Counted from the first letter of the stretch, positions 1 to 9,990 are shown. The stretch is DNA of 64,000 nt from Apoda limacodes (GCA_946406115.1 OX291542.1:27415321-27479320), one strand, 5' to 3'. Translations and numbers: made by a program. The notes: generated by a model from the sequence alone, not told the origin.

Positions 1-1071
1 TTGCTCTGATAGCATGGACATTAATGCTGGTGTCCCGCAAGGCTCTGTGCTGTCTCCTACGCTGTTTCTACTGCACATCAATGATATGTTGGACATCAAC
101 AACATACATTGCTATGCAGATGACAGTACTGGAGACGCTTATTACACGGGCCGTGCAAGCATCCCACGTTCCGTTGTGGAGGAAAAGCGTGAAGAACTTG
201 TGTCTCAAATCGAGATCGGTCTGTCCAAGGTCTCTGACTGGGGGCGGGAAAACTTGGTCCGATTCAACCCTTCAAAGACACAAGTCTGCGCGTTCACCGC
301 TAAGAAAACCCCATTCACTGTAGTCCCACAATTCCAGAACACTCCCCTCTCCATCTCCAAGAGCATTGGGATCCTTGGCGTTGACATCTCCAGCGATGTT
401 CAGTTCCGAGATCATTTGCTAGGCAAGGTAAAGCTGGCGTCCAAAAAACTTGGTGTACTCAACAGAGCGAAGCAGTACTTCACGTCGGGGCAAAGGTTGC
501 TACTTTACAAGTCGCAAGTCCGGCCCCATATGGAGTACTGCTGCCATCTCTGGGCGGGTGCACCCGGATACCAGCTTGGCCCTTTTGACTCGGTTCAACG
601 ACGGGCTGTGAGAATTGTCGACGATCCCAAACTCACTTGCGGTATCGAACCCTTAAGTCTGAGGAGAGACTTTGCCTCCCTGTGTGTGTTCTACCGCTTG
701 TACAATGGATTGTGTTCTGAGGAATTGTTCGAAATGATGCCCACGGCTACTTTCTACCATCGCACCGCTCGCCATCGACAGGGAATTCATTCTCACACTT
801 TGGAACCAAAATGGTCGCGAACAGTGCGGTTTCAGAGAAACTTCCTCCCGCGAACCCTTGGGTTGTGGAATGAGCTCCCTGCCAAGGTTTTCTCTAAGGA
901 CTACAGTATGGGGTTCTTCAAAAAAGAAGTTATTAGATTGCTGAAGGGTCGGCAACGCGCGAGTGATGCCCCTGGTGTTGCAAGCGTCCATAGGCTACGG
1001 TGACCGCTTACCATCAGGCGGACCGTAGGCTTGTTTGCCACCTTAGTGGTATAAAAAAAAAAAAAAAAAAA
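1..1071 (+). mobile_element. CR1-like non-LTR retrotransposon (LINE), 3' portion with poly(A)
   Basis: The window opens inside a LINE. The reverse-transcriptase reading frame runs to a TGA at 1001-1003. A short 3' UTR follows (TGACCGCTTACCATCAGGCG and then TTTGCCACCTTAGTGGTAT), then a 19-nt A tract at 1053-1071. The same 3' UTR recurs at 10482, 17620, 38286, 46670, 50974 and 63830, so this is a multicopy family, and this is the best preserved copy. The 5' part of the element lies left of the window. Clade assignment (CR1-like rather than Jockey) is by general resemblance of the C-terminal region and is not certain. Confidence 0.9.
2..1003 (+). CDS. LINE reverse transcriptase, C-terminal part (5' end outside window)
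   Basis: The frame is open from base 2 to the stop at 1003, about 333 codons; the ATG at 14 is internal because conserved RT sequence flanks it. Taking that ATG as residue 1, the RT motif GVPQGSVLSPTLF is at about 6-18 and the catalytic YADD box at about 34-37, followed by the thumb-like region (LLYKSQVRPHMEYCCHLWAG near 162) and the basic C-terminal domain found in CR1-type LINEs. It has no frameshift or stop, unlike every other TE protein here, so this insertion may be young. The product would copy LINE RNA at a nicked target site. The endonuclease domain and ORF1 are not in the window. Confidence 0.9.
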   Translation, partial: CSDSMDINAGVPQGSVLSPTLFLLHINDMLDINNIHCYADDSTGDAYYTGRASIPRSVVEEKREELVSQIEIGLSKVSDWGRENLVRFNPSKTQVCAFTAKKTPFTVVPQFQNTPLSISKSIGILGVDISSDVQFRDHLLGKVKLASKKLGVLNRAKQYFTSGQRLLLYKSQVRPHMEYCCHLWAGAPGYQLGPFDSVQRRAVRIVDDPKLTCGIEPLSLRRDFASLCVFYRLYNGLCSEELFEMMPTATFYHRTARHRQGIHSHTLEPKWSRTVRFQRNFLPRTLGLWNELPAKVFSKDYSMGFFKKEVIRLLKGRQRASDAPGVASVHRLR

Positions 1072-2095
1072 TCGAAAATTGTTCGCTCACTACGATTTAA
1101 AGGAAATGTCACCGCAATTTAATATCTGGCAAAGTAATACCACTGAGCTATCCTTACAAATCCCCGATTTCGCGATCTAGTTGACATAATCCTTTTTGTG
1201 ATTCACCAATTTATATCAGCTAAAGTGTTTGTAATCCTTTTTTTGATGAAATTCTTTGAGTTTATTAAAATATTTTTTTTTTCCAAATTTATATATTTTT
1301 CTTAGTTGATTAAATCCAAATTAATATTCCAGAATGAGTTATTAGATACCAAATATTATAATTTTAAGAAATAAGTATAGTCAGCTATAAAAAATTAAAT
1401 TCTATTAGTTTAAAATTCTGCTCTTTTTGAACTTTTCAATCGATATAACTATGGTTCTGTTTTCAGATAGCCAAGACAAAATAAACGCTGTGTAACATCT
1501 TTCAGCTTATTTTACTTAATTTTAAGAATACATATTCTTTGTTGATACTATTTGAGAACAACGATTTTTTCAAAGCTTAAATCATCGTCATTATACATTT
1601 TCACTAAACACAAGTAGGTAGGTACACCAAGTTCTAATCGGCAAAGTGGTTACGTAATGCACACAGACTCAAGAATATAGCCAAATAAAGAAGAGAGTCG
1701 CGTTTTTAGAGTCGGTTAAAATAATTACAAAAAAATAATGACCATTACTGATTTGCATAAAGTATATTTAGGTCAAAAATTAAGGCAAAAAGCTTAATTT
1801 GTTACCTAATGCAAACGATGTACGTACTCATAAACATACTTACGCGATGTACGTACAAATAATTCTATGTGTGTATTTGTAATTCTATGTGTGTAGATAC
1901 CATGCTAGTAATTTATACAAAAAAAAAATCGATAAATTTTCTTTTATATATTGGAATTACCGTTTTTAGTATGTTTATAACTTGTTTTCTAGTATGTCTG
2001 CTTAAACTTGAAAAGGTGCGATTTATAAAAGGACTATACGTAACAGGACAAAAGATAAAAAAATACAATAAAAAAAGTCAAATACGAAGTAAAAC
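1072..2095. other. AT-rich spacer, no gene recognised
   Basis: Long A/T runs and stops in all frames. The short open frame at 1869-2165 is lysine/isoleucine-rich low complexity and shows no family I recognise. Confidence 0.6.
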
Positions 2096-2255
2096 AAAAC
2101 CAAATCGTGTCAATTCCAGCGAGAATCCAATCCAACCTATTATACAGATCGCTTGTCGAAGCTGAAAATGGAAATATATATTTCCACGATTGCCTTCATT
2201 TTACCAATTTTTCGTCCAACAACGCTAGCGAAATTTATTCATTTTTATACAGATA
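2096..2255 (+). repeat. Dispersed repeat, copy A (partner at 17218-17385)
   Basis: Shares the order GTGTCAATTCCAGCG, CAACCTATTA, ACAGAT, CTGAAAATGG, CCACGATTG/CCGCGATTG, TTTACCAA with 17218-17385 in the same orientation. Family unknown; probably an old transposon tail. Confidence 0.7.
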
Positions 2256-2482
2256 CTTATGTGTAAGATTTAAATAATCACAACACTGTCAATGCAAGTT
2301 TTAGAGATAACCCATCAAGTAAATTTAGGAAAGTGAAAAAAAGAGAATATTAGCACCCAAAGTGCATGCAAAGTTTCAACAAAATCTGATAACGAGAAGT
2401 TGGTAAAAAGCTTCCAAAAGTCCATAAGTTTGTTTTTCAATAAAAAAAAATTTATTGTTTTTTTCACTACTCTACAACAGGT

Positions 2483-2664
2483 ATATCGCCGGCAAATCGT
2501 ATAATTTGCCGTTTTACAAAATGCCTAGGCAGGCAGTCATGAACGTTCCAGCCAAGCTTCATATAATAATCTGTTCAGTTATATGATAATTTCTATTCCA
2601 TAGCTTACGATCTGCCTAGGCATATTGTAAAACGGCGAATTATACGATTTGCCTGCGACATATA
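2483..2664. mobile_element. MITE-like foldback element, ~180 bp
   Basis: The ends are inverted repeats of about 50 bp. The left arm contains GGCAAATCGTATAATTTGCC then GTTTTACAAAATGCCTAGGC; the right arm carries the reverse complement (GCCTAGGCATATTGTAAAAC, then CGATTTGCC). The ~80-bp loop has no coding capacity. Superfamily unknown and no clear target duplication seen. Confidence 0.8.
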
Positions 2665-4177
2665 GATTATATATTATACTAGTATACTAATAGATTATAT
2701 TTTATATTGTTATTTAAAGGTCATATACCTTTTGCTTTCATTAAATTTTACTTGGTTTTAGATATTATTTAATTTCAAAAAGTCCATATTTAATTTAATA
2801 TTATGTACATATATTTGGTACGCAACCACATTGTAGTTACATATATTTACTACACTTAAAATTTCATCACTTGAAATTGTTTGAAGCAGAATTTAGAAAC
2901 TGAATTTAGTAATGAGAAACCTTTTCTCCTATTTTAAACAATCGACAGCACACAAAATGTTGGTTTTCTATTTAAATAATATAATGACACTGTAACTCGT
3001 AAAACTGAAACTATGGTGAAATAATGTTCTAGAGTCGAAACCACAACCCGGAAAACGTACCGTACACGCTCTTACTACAGACTAGCCGTTCGTTCCGTAT
3101 TGTGCTTAGGTCATTAATTTCGAGTTTTGAGCGCTTATGCGAGGATCGAAATGAAATTCGCACTCACAATCGTAAGTAATATTTCCAAATCGGACCAGCG
3201 TAAGCACGCTCAAAAGTTAACTTTCTAAAGTCTTGATTGTTTTTGCTTCCTTGTTTATTATATTTAACTATAAAAAATTTATTCTTAATATTATTTCTTG
3301 CTGCAATGTGCACCGTAACGCAATTCTAAGCCATTTTGTGCATAAAAAATCAAATACAGTTTCATTATTACGTTTTATAATTAAATCAAAGAGCGTCAAC
3401 AAATGTTTACCAAAGACACTAAAAACTTATGGATATGACGTTACTAGTTATATGTCTCAAGAAGGGTAATCTTGCATGCCGTTGGCGCAATTCGAACCGC
3501 ACCCCATAGACCGAAAACTTGATACTTAGTTCGTTTGAGATATCTAAAGAAGAGGTCTACGCTCAGCATAGGATGACTTGGGGCTATGTTGTTTATAATG
3601 ATGGTGGGTTATGGTGGAGTATTTTTTGTAAGGGCCACATATTAATTTTAAAACTAAATAATTATTTTTAACACAAACAACAACACAGACAAACAAATAA
3701 TAAATTTACTAGGTAAGTATTCAGCATTTTGCCGTTTTGTAGTCACATTTTTTATTACTAAAACTCACATGTAGTAAAAGCACTACAATAGACAAAAATA
3801 TACTATTCTATTTTTCAAACAGTCATAACAATCAAATGTAACACACGCTTTAATATTCCTGCAATTCTTGGAATACTTGGAACAGTCACTTTCAGATTTT
3901 TTATGATTATATTTAATGAAAATCAATCAGTCACAAACTAGCCTTTACAAGGGGAGTTCAATAAATAGCGAATGAAATAAAATATATATGAGATGCTTAC
4001 ATATGAAATTGATGTTTTATAGAACTGGTCACTTTGATCTCAAAAAGCCGGCGTTTGGTTAAGAATTCCAAATTCAAATTTATTTCAATTTTAAGCTTGT
4101 CTATTTATGTTTCAAATGTAATAATTCATTTCTTTTCGCGTCATTCAATTTTGCTTTGACATCGTTCTGTGCTCAAT
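2665..4177. other. AT-rich spacer, no gene recognised
   Basis: No protein family, RNA gene or clear repeat boundary seen. The mariner 5' terminus may lie near 3950 (GGGGAGTTCAATAAATAGCG) but I could not pair it with a 3' terminus. Confidence 0.5.
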
Positions 4178-4930
4178 ATGGAAAACATAAAATATCGCAT
4201 TATTTTCGAAAACGATTTCCATAGTGGCACTAGCGCTGCAGAAACAGCTCGAAAGTTTAATGATGTGTACGGAGAAGCCACTGTAAAAGAAAACACAGTA
4301 CGTTTTTGGTTCTCACACTTTCGTTCTGGAAATTTTAACCTCCAGAACAAACCTCGTGGACGGTTGGAGATCCTAGTTGTCAATAAGGAATTAAAAGTGA
4401 TCGTGGAATCGGATCTATCTCAAACCATAAATGATAAAACCATTTTGAATCATTTGAAACAAATTAGAAAAGTGAAAAAGCTTAAAAATGGGTAGCGAAT
4501 GAACTAAGTGAAGCAAATCGACAAACACGCGTCGACTGCTACGTCACGTTACTCAGCCGTCACAATAACAAGGGGATTTTGAATCGTATCCTTGATGAAA
4601 AATGGATCCTATACAATAATCGGAAACGCTCATCACAGTGGTTAAATCCAGGAGATCCAGCTAAATCCTGCCCCAAGCGAAAGTTGACTCAAAAAAATGT
4701 ACTGGTTAGTGTCTGGAAGACCAGCGTTGGTGTCATCCACTAAAGCTTCCTAAATTCTATATTGCCGACAATTGGAAACCATGATGGAAAAGGTAGCCGC
4801 TAAACAACTGAGATTGGCTAACCGCTCTAGCCCACTGCTGCTTCAGGACAACGCTAGAGCACACACTGCACAACAGACGGTGGCGAAACTAAAGGAGCTA
4901 GAATTGGAATGTCTCCGTCACCCACCATTC
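4178..4930 (+). pseudogene. mariner transposase (first subfamily), inactivated
   Basis: The ATG at 4178 starts a mariner-type N-terminal helix-turn-helix region (SGTSAAETARKFNDVYGEA, then NTVRFWFSHFRSGNF and LQNKPRGR). After a frameshift near 4490 it continues with NELSEANRQTRVDCYVTLL and DEKWILYNNRKRSSQWLNPG, which includes the first catalytic Asp region. After further breaks near 4740 it resumes with the second Asp motif LLLQDNARAHTAQQT and ECLRHPP. A full mariner transposase is about 345 residues; here the C-terminal catalytic region is missing and another mariner sequence begins at about 4935. It is a cut-and-paste transposase relic with no possible activity. Family membership is secure from the motif order. 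Confidence 0.88.
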
Positions 4931-4931
4931 T

Positions 4932-5117
4932 TTGGAACTGTTACAACAAGATCTTGAATATTTCTCAGCTCGATTTATAACCATGGATGAAAGGTTGTTC
5001 CACCATTATGCTTTAGAAACGAAATTACAGTTTATGAACTGGAAGAGACCATCATCTCCAACCCCTAAGAAATTTAAGGATGCCGATTTTTCTGTCAAAA
5101 TTGATATTATTCCTTAA
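4932..5117 (+). pseudogene. mariner transposase fragment of a second subfamily
   Basis: This stretch reads RFITMDERLFHHYALETK then WKRPSSPTPKKFK. That is the central catalytic region (around the first Asp) of a different mariner subfamily, in which the usual form is a VDE-WIHHYTPETK-like motif. It directly follows the C-terminal half of the first mariner's second-Asp region at 4930, so the transposase order is wrong for a single gene: the first-Asp region appears again after the second-Asp region. I infer insertion of, or recombination with, a second mariner. Only about 60 codons are preserved and no inverted repeats were found. Confidence 0.75.
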
Positions 5118-5654
5118 AAAAACTTAAGAGTTTCTAATTTTCTTAGAATTTTCCTACAAACATCTAAGTTAAATCTCTCAATAGGTAAAATAGGTAATTT
5201 GAAACTTCCATTGAAAGCAAATGAGGTAGAGAGATACTTCACCAAATGGAATTATTCAGATATTTATCTTGCTTCCTTAGTTGATAAGAAGCAATATCTC
5301 ATAATCGTCTAAATGTGAATGAAAACGTACACAAAGCGAATGCCTTCAAAGCAAATATGTTTGAGACCTTTTTATTCCAGTTCTTTTCCTTTGAGTGAGT
5401 TGTATCATGGATCAGAGAATAATATCTAAAGAAAGAATCATAAGGAACCCGGAAGGGCATTACTAAAGGACTTATAATGACTACATAATTTTTCAAACAT
5501 TTTCTTATTACTACTAAGTACTTACTTACCTCCAAACTAATAATTTTGATATTTTCATAAATTACTAGCCTTTTTCTGTCACATAAATTTGATTTTTCTG
5601 AGCAGAGCCTAAAACAAAATTTCCGTGGGTGGTTTTGGTCGAAATGAAAAGTAT
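5118..5654. other. Spacer, no gene recognised
   Basis: AT-rich. The minus-strand frame at 5299-5703 overlaps a dispersed repeat and resembles no family. Confidence 0.5.
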
Positions 5655-5912
5655 AAATCGACCAAGTGCGAGTCGGACTCCCGCATAAAGGGTTCCGTAC
5701 CATTATCTATAAAAATAGCAAAAAAATCACGTTTGTTGTAAGGGAGCCCCCCTTAAACATTTGTTTTATTTTTATTTAATTATTTATTTTTAAAGTGACT
5801 ATATAACTAAATATTCTAAGCGTCTTCTTGTTTACGGACGGACGGACAGCGGAGCCTTAGTAATAGGGTTCCGCTAATTACCCTTTGGATACGGAAGGCT
5901 AAAAAGTGTGCT
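5655..5912 (+). repeat. Dispersed repeat of the CCAAGTGCGAGTCGGACTC family, near complete
   Basis: Starts with CCAAGTGCGAGTCGGACTC and GGGTTCCGTACCATTAT and ends with AGTAATAGGGTTCCG and CCCTTTGGATACGG, giving an element of about 260 bp. Related copies are at 13240-13995 (terminal part), 23795, 24855, 32155, 34590, 39560 and 48478/50010. It is non-coding and widespread in Lepidoptera; its class is uncertain. Confidence 0.8.
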
Positions 5913-6438
5913 AAGTTCTTATCCTTCCTTCAAGTATTCCTGCACCAAACATAGACCATGACAACCTGTTTCAATGTAAAGAAATGGTTTGTCCGAGGTA
6001 GTATTTACTTCTCTGGTAACTCTCGACCGGCATATAAAGTATTAAATTTTTGATGGTTCGTTGATGAACGATGACGTCATTCGCGGAAACCTTTCAATTT
6101 TATTTTGTTGTGAACTGAACTTAGTGGACAATAAAGAATTGAGAGATCTGGTTCTGAAAAGTGCCAACATATTGAAAGGAATTTGTCTTGAGAAAAGACA
6201 AGAATTTAGATTAAGCAATCCATTTTATAAACACTTCGAAAATAATTTACAAAGTTCGGCTTAGGTTGTCGCTCTCGGGTCTTCCTAATGATTTCAATAT
6301 TTATTGTTTAGATCTTAATGATTCTTTAAACGTAAAATTGATTTGATTTCGTTCACAGTGTTTTTCATTTACATTTTTAATCTACGGAACTGTATTTTTT
6401 TTATTACTAATGTTGCTTAATGCCAAAAACAGGACCCT

Positions 6439-6570
6439 TAGGCTGGGTTGCACCAACTAACTTTGATGTTAACCAGCCATCAAAAATGGGAGATTACATG
6501 AAAATTTACATATTTTAAAACTTAACCCGCCCATTAAAGTGCAGCAAACCACTAGCTAACTTTAACCGGT
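6439..6570. repeat. Foldback-type repeat fragment (GGCTGGGTTGCACCAACTAA)
   Basis: Begins with GGCTGGGTTGCACCAACTAA and contains GTTAACCAGCC; a weakly inverted counterpart, GCTAACTTTAACC, is near 6553. This matches the style of lepidopteran foldback MITEs, but the right terminus is not found. It abuts the PHD-finger fragment. Confidence 0.45.
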
Positions 6571-6772
6571 GTATCAGCATTGTTGTCCTTTGGTAGCTTG
6601 GAGGAATGGGGCATATCCATGAGCTAAGTATGCGCCCTGTAGCGGGCAAGGCAACACATGCTCGCTCATATACCTGGTAACATTTGCTACACTTAGCGTC
6701 CTCTGTCGCTGCCACAAATTTAACACAAGCTCCGCATTTGACCATCTTGTGATTCGGATCTAAACATTTCAA
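6515..6772 (-). pseudogene. PHD-like zinc-finger fragment, probably LINE ORF1
   Basis: On the minus strand the frame encodes KCGACVKFVAATEDAKCSKC followed by YERACV and WICP. The Cys-x2-Cys, Cys-x2-Cys, (His replaced by Arg in YERAC) Cys and final Trp-x-Cys pattern is that of a PHD finger. PHD fingers are known in the ORF1 proteins of CR1-type LINEs and in some host chromatin proteins. With no neighbouring exons and TE-rich surroundings, a LINE ORF1 relic is the better guess. The metal-binding His at the usual LVYHxAC position appears as Arg, which argues against function. The sequence after WICP is unrelated. Confidence 0.55.
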
Positions 6773-7308
6773 GCAGACTACTTAGTTTAACTAATAAATA
6801 GGTTGTGGTCCAAGTCTTATCAATGGCACTGTCAGGTACAAACAAAAGAAATAATTGAAGGTAATTTATTAATTTTTCTGTAAATTTTATTAAGATGTTA
6901 TTTTATATCACTGGGAATGTTATAAAGATAACTAAATTTGTACTTTACACTATGTTGTGGTGTCCTTGTTCATTATTTATGACTTTCAGTTTTAAAAAGT
7001 TGTTTAATTGATTTTTAAAAATACAAAACGTAAGTACAACAGTGTACTGTCACACAGGTGCGACGACCAACGAATTGCAAATGAAACAAAAAACGAATTG
7101 CTATCCAAAATTCCGAAGCCGATTTTTTCCCCTTAGTGGACGATTTTTCTAAATCCTTTCGCGTGCGTTATAACAGGAACCTCTGTTTTAAATTTCAAGT
7201 CTCCAGACCCAGTAGTTTGGTCTGTGCGTTGGTATATGTCAGTCGGTTCATTCTTTCAAACACATACATAGATTCTTCATATTAGCCTCGTACGTCTCCA
7301 CTCTTGGG
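6773..7308. other. Spacer, no gene recognised
   Basis: AT-rich and non-coding; ends at the 4-bp target site of the solo LTR. Confidence 0.5.
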
Positions 7309-7312
7309 GCAC

Positions 7313-8525
7313 TGTCACGTCCACATGGATTAATAAATCGCTACATTACTTATATATAAATATAAGTAATGTAGCGATTTAGTTATAGCTTGCAATATTT
7401 AAAATTCTTAAAACTTGTACATTTAGCCAGGAATGCAAGGGTCAGGTACAATATTTTTTGATATCTTTCAACCATTCTAGCGAAACGGAGTTTTAGAGAA
7501 ATAGTAATGGTTTACACGTGTGTAAATACGCGTCTAGTTAAGGCTGCAAAGTTTAAGGGGATGAGAGAATGGAGAAACGAGACTCGAGCGTTATTAATTT
7601 TGATTTTGAGACAGATTTCGCTTGACACCAAAGGGTTCGCGGGCATCGAAGATGTGAAGGTCAGTCAAGATTTTACTAGAACAAGAGTAACACGCGGGAT
7701 AGTCAGTCTAGAGCCGGTACACTCGGTGTAAGCTGGGTGTGGTCAAGTGATCGCGAGTGTAAAACAGTAAATTTTCTAAGTAAAACGTTTCGCAGCGGTC
7801 GACGTTTGAGTTAAGTATCTTTAATCTTATCCTGACTTATGATTGCAATTGTGTAATTATGTTTTGTATACTAATACTGTTTAATACTAACAGCTGTTAT
7901 TTTACTCCAGGCTCGAGGAGCCCATCCTAGTTCGTTATTAACTAACGTAACCTGTTTGGCACTTACCGATGTTTGAATAGAATTTTATATTTGCTTCTAT
8001 GTACCATATTTTGCAGACAGTAGAGTAACTTTCCATTATAGCACGGTGTATAATCCTGGATATTATCTTCGGAGATTATATTCAAGATTTGAGGTAATGA
8101 CTGAAACTACCATCCTTTCAGTCTAGGGCAGGTTTTGTTTCATGCTCTCCAAAGTACCTACTAACTGAAGGAAGAAAAACCGATGTTTTGGTGACAAGGT
8201 ACAGCTATTATATTTACAAAATACGCTTCGATAAATATTAATCCATCGCCATTAACAGCATTTAACTTATTTTGTGTTTCAAATATATATACTTTAATTC
8301 CAGGTCTATTTAACGCACGGACAAGCGAACGGAGAGACTGAGAATTGCAACGTCTGAGCGAGATTCCTAAAGGTGATATTGACCAACGCGCACGAGACCG
8401 ACAGCGTGTACAATTTCAACTGCTGTGTTTGGTTTATTTTTCTGTAACTAAAACAACTATTAAATAAATCATCACCTCATACTACATGCCTTTTACGCTA
8501 TAAGTTATAGGGTAGGGTCGTCACA
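7313..8525 (+). mobile_element. Solo LTR, 1213 bp, flanked by GCAC target-site duplication
   Basis: Starts TGTCACGTCCACA and ends GGGTCGTCACA, giving TG...CA termini and short imperfect terminal inverted repeats. Identical GCAC tetranucleotides lie immediately outside at 7309-7312 and 8526-8529. A second copy of the same family is at 48521-50009. Shared blocks in order include AAAACTTGTACATTT, GGTCAGGTACAATATTTTTT, GATTTTACTAG, CAGCATTTAACTT, ACGGACAAGC/AGGACAAGC and AAATAAATCA (a plausible poly(A) signal), then AGCCTTTTAC/GCCTTTTACGCTATA near the end. No internal retrotransposon sequence is present, so this is a solo LTR left by LTR-LTR recombination. Four-bp duplications suggest a Gypsy-type parent, but no protein confirms it. 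The short open frame inside (7507-7731) has no family resemblance. Confidence 0.85.
7334..7381. repeat. Perfect 22-bp palindrome with 4-nt loop inside the solo LTR
   Basis: Arms begin with TAAATCGCTACATTACTTAT and are exactly complementary over 22 nt around the loop ATAA. The other LTR copy of the family (48521-50009) lacks it at the equivalent position, so it is an insertion or local inverted duplication. Confidence 0.9.
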
Positions 8526-8529
8526 GCAC

Positions 8530-8984
8530 GGCCTACCTTCACCGAGACCCTACCCTCCTTGATTAATTGAGAAAAAGTCTCATTGATACACACCGGGTAC
8601 GAACATCTGCCACTCAGAACACAAAGCAAAATCGAAACCCTTTGGCCACTTCCGACTAGATTATATATATAGATAACTTTATGCAACATAATGTATGTGT
8701 ATCACATAGTGTAACTTATAAAGTGTACATAAAAGTCCTTTGTTCTATACCTGGATGTGTTGCAGCAAAGCGGTTAGAAGCAATAACGAACGGTCGCGCC
8801 TTCACTGCGCCACTACTATCTGCACTTAACTGTAAAATGTTGCCCTACTTCGTAGAAAATTAAAGTGAAAAATAATAATTTCAGGCATTTTATTTATGAA
8901 ATGACTTTTGCCAACAGCTGTAAGTATTTTAGCTTCAAATACTAGTTCTAGGCCCAGTAATATTTGTCTAACGAAAACGTAGGC
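8530..8984. other. Spacer, no gene recognised
   Basis: Only short frames; nothing recognisable. Confidence 0.5.
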
Positions 8985-9060
8985 GAAATTAAGCAACGTC
9001 GAGCGCGGTAAGTCTTTGGGTAGATGACCACCAATGGCACTTTTTTTCTAAGCCTCGAAA
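8985..9060 (+). repeat. 5S rRNA-derived SINE fragment (3' half of 5S)
   Basis: AATTAAGCAACGTCGAGCGC followed by GGTAAGTCTTTGGGTAGATGACCACC matches the 3' half of 5S rRNA (internal-control and loop D/E region) with several changes. The 5' half is absent. Such 5S-derived heads are known in SINE3-type elements. Other pieces are at 12700-12755 (minus) and 50395-50445. Confidence 0.75.
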
Positions 9061-9109
9061 AACACGCTAAGCTGTCGGTCCTAGCTGTTGTCCTTAGACA
9101 GCAGTCATT

Positions 9110-9345
9110 GAGCCAGCTTAGACGCCTTATAAGCGGCTAAAAAAATTTTGCTTCTCGAAGGGCCACTCGCTCCACGACGTCTGCAAATTCGCACGAGGCT
9201 GAACTACGGCCTAAGCCTCCTGACTCTAAGGAGAGGCGTGTTTCTCCGGTGGGACGTACAACAGCTCAGTCAGTGTTAATAACCTGCCAATCAGAGGAAC
9301 GCGACTTCGATCTCCGCACAGGACAAAAAATTATGTGATAATTAA
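9110..9345 (+). repeat. LINE-type 3' tail followed by a tRNA-derived SINE fragment
   Basis: CTCTAAGGAGAGGCGTG and GGTGGGACGTAC near 9220-9270 resemble the end of RTE/R1-like LINEs, where a GTGGGACGT motif is common. At about 9297-9325, CGACTTCGATCTCCGCAC looks like a tRNA B box (GGTTCGANTCC-like). Both are fragmentary. Confidence 0.5.
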
Positions 9346-9484
9346 TTGTGTGTGTCTTGAATTTGAATGATCATATATAATATGTATGTTTTAACAACAA
9401 AAATTATATAAGTACGTGTATGCGTTGTTTTGCTTAAATTACGATCATATTACTCTGCGTGAAATGACCAGAAATATTTATCTA

Positions 9485-9990
9485 TTACAAGCTGGCCCGG
9501 CAGACGTTGTTCTGCCTTTAAAGTTGATGCGCTGTAGCACCATCAGTGTGCCTAGTGTGAGTTTTTAACGCTACTATCGCGTTCGCGGCAACGAAATACA
9601 TGTATGGAAATGAAGCAGCGCCTCTAGGGGACGCGTTTCGAGACTATTTTTTCTCATAGGACTTTTAATGAATACGCGAACGCGATAGTAGATTTACGTA
9701 TACGCAAAGGCTCACACTAAGCACATTGTTACAACCAAGGGTTATCTATTACCCACGGTTACACCCGTGGGGATTTCTATTAGATACTTTACCCAATCCG
9801 GACATTTTTTAAGGATAAACTAACTTACACCGCCATCCGTTAGAAGTGTATGGAACCGAACATGTTTACTTATGTCGATAAACTAACTTAAATCGCTATC
9901 TGTTAGAAATGTATGTAACTCTTAGCCAGCGCACGCCATGTAAAGCTCCCAGTCGGCATGTATGTATATAGAAGTATTGTTTATACACCT
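9485..9990 (+). repeat. Dispersed repeat (CCCGGCAGACGTTGTTCTGCC), split by a MITE
   Basis: The head CCGGCAGACGTTGTTCTGCC is a common lepidopteran repeat start. The body resumes after the MITE with two related segments, GATAAACTAACTTACACCGC and GATAAACTAACTTAAATCGC, about 65 bp apart. Class unknown. Confidence 0.55.
9547..9725. mobile_element. MITE-like element, 179 bp, with TGTGCCTAGTGTGAG termini
   Basis: Left end TGTGCCTAGTGTGAG; right end is the inverted form with one mismatch (CTCACACTAAGCACA). An inner complementary pair, CTACTATCGCGTTCGCG and CGCGAACGCGATAGTAG, lengthens the stem. It interrupts another dispersed repeat (flanks 9485-9546 and 9726-9990). Confidence 0.82.

Noticed and set aside
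653..991. 112-codon minus-strand frame
   Set aside because: Antisense shadow of the LINE reverse transcriptase; the same shadow appears at 51034-51486.
5299..5703. 134-codon open frame on the minus strand
   Set aside because: It runs into the CCAAGTGCGAG dispersed repeat, has no family motif, and codon content looks like translated AT-rich DNA.
8985..9060. 5S rRNA gene
   Set aside because: Only the 3' half, with several changes in conserved positions.
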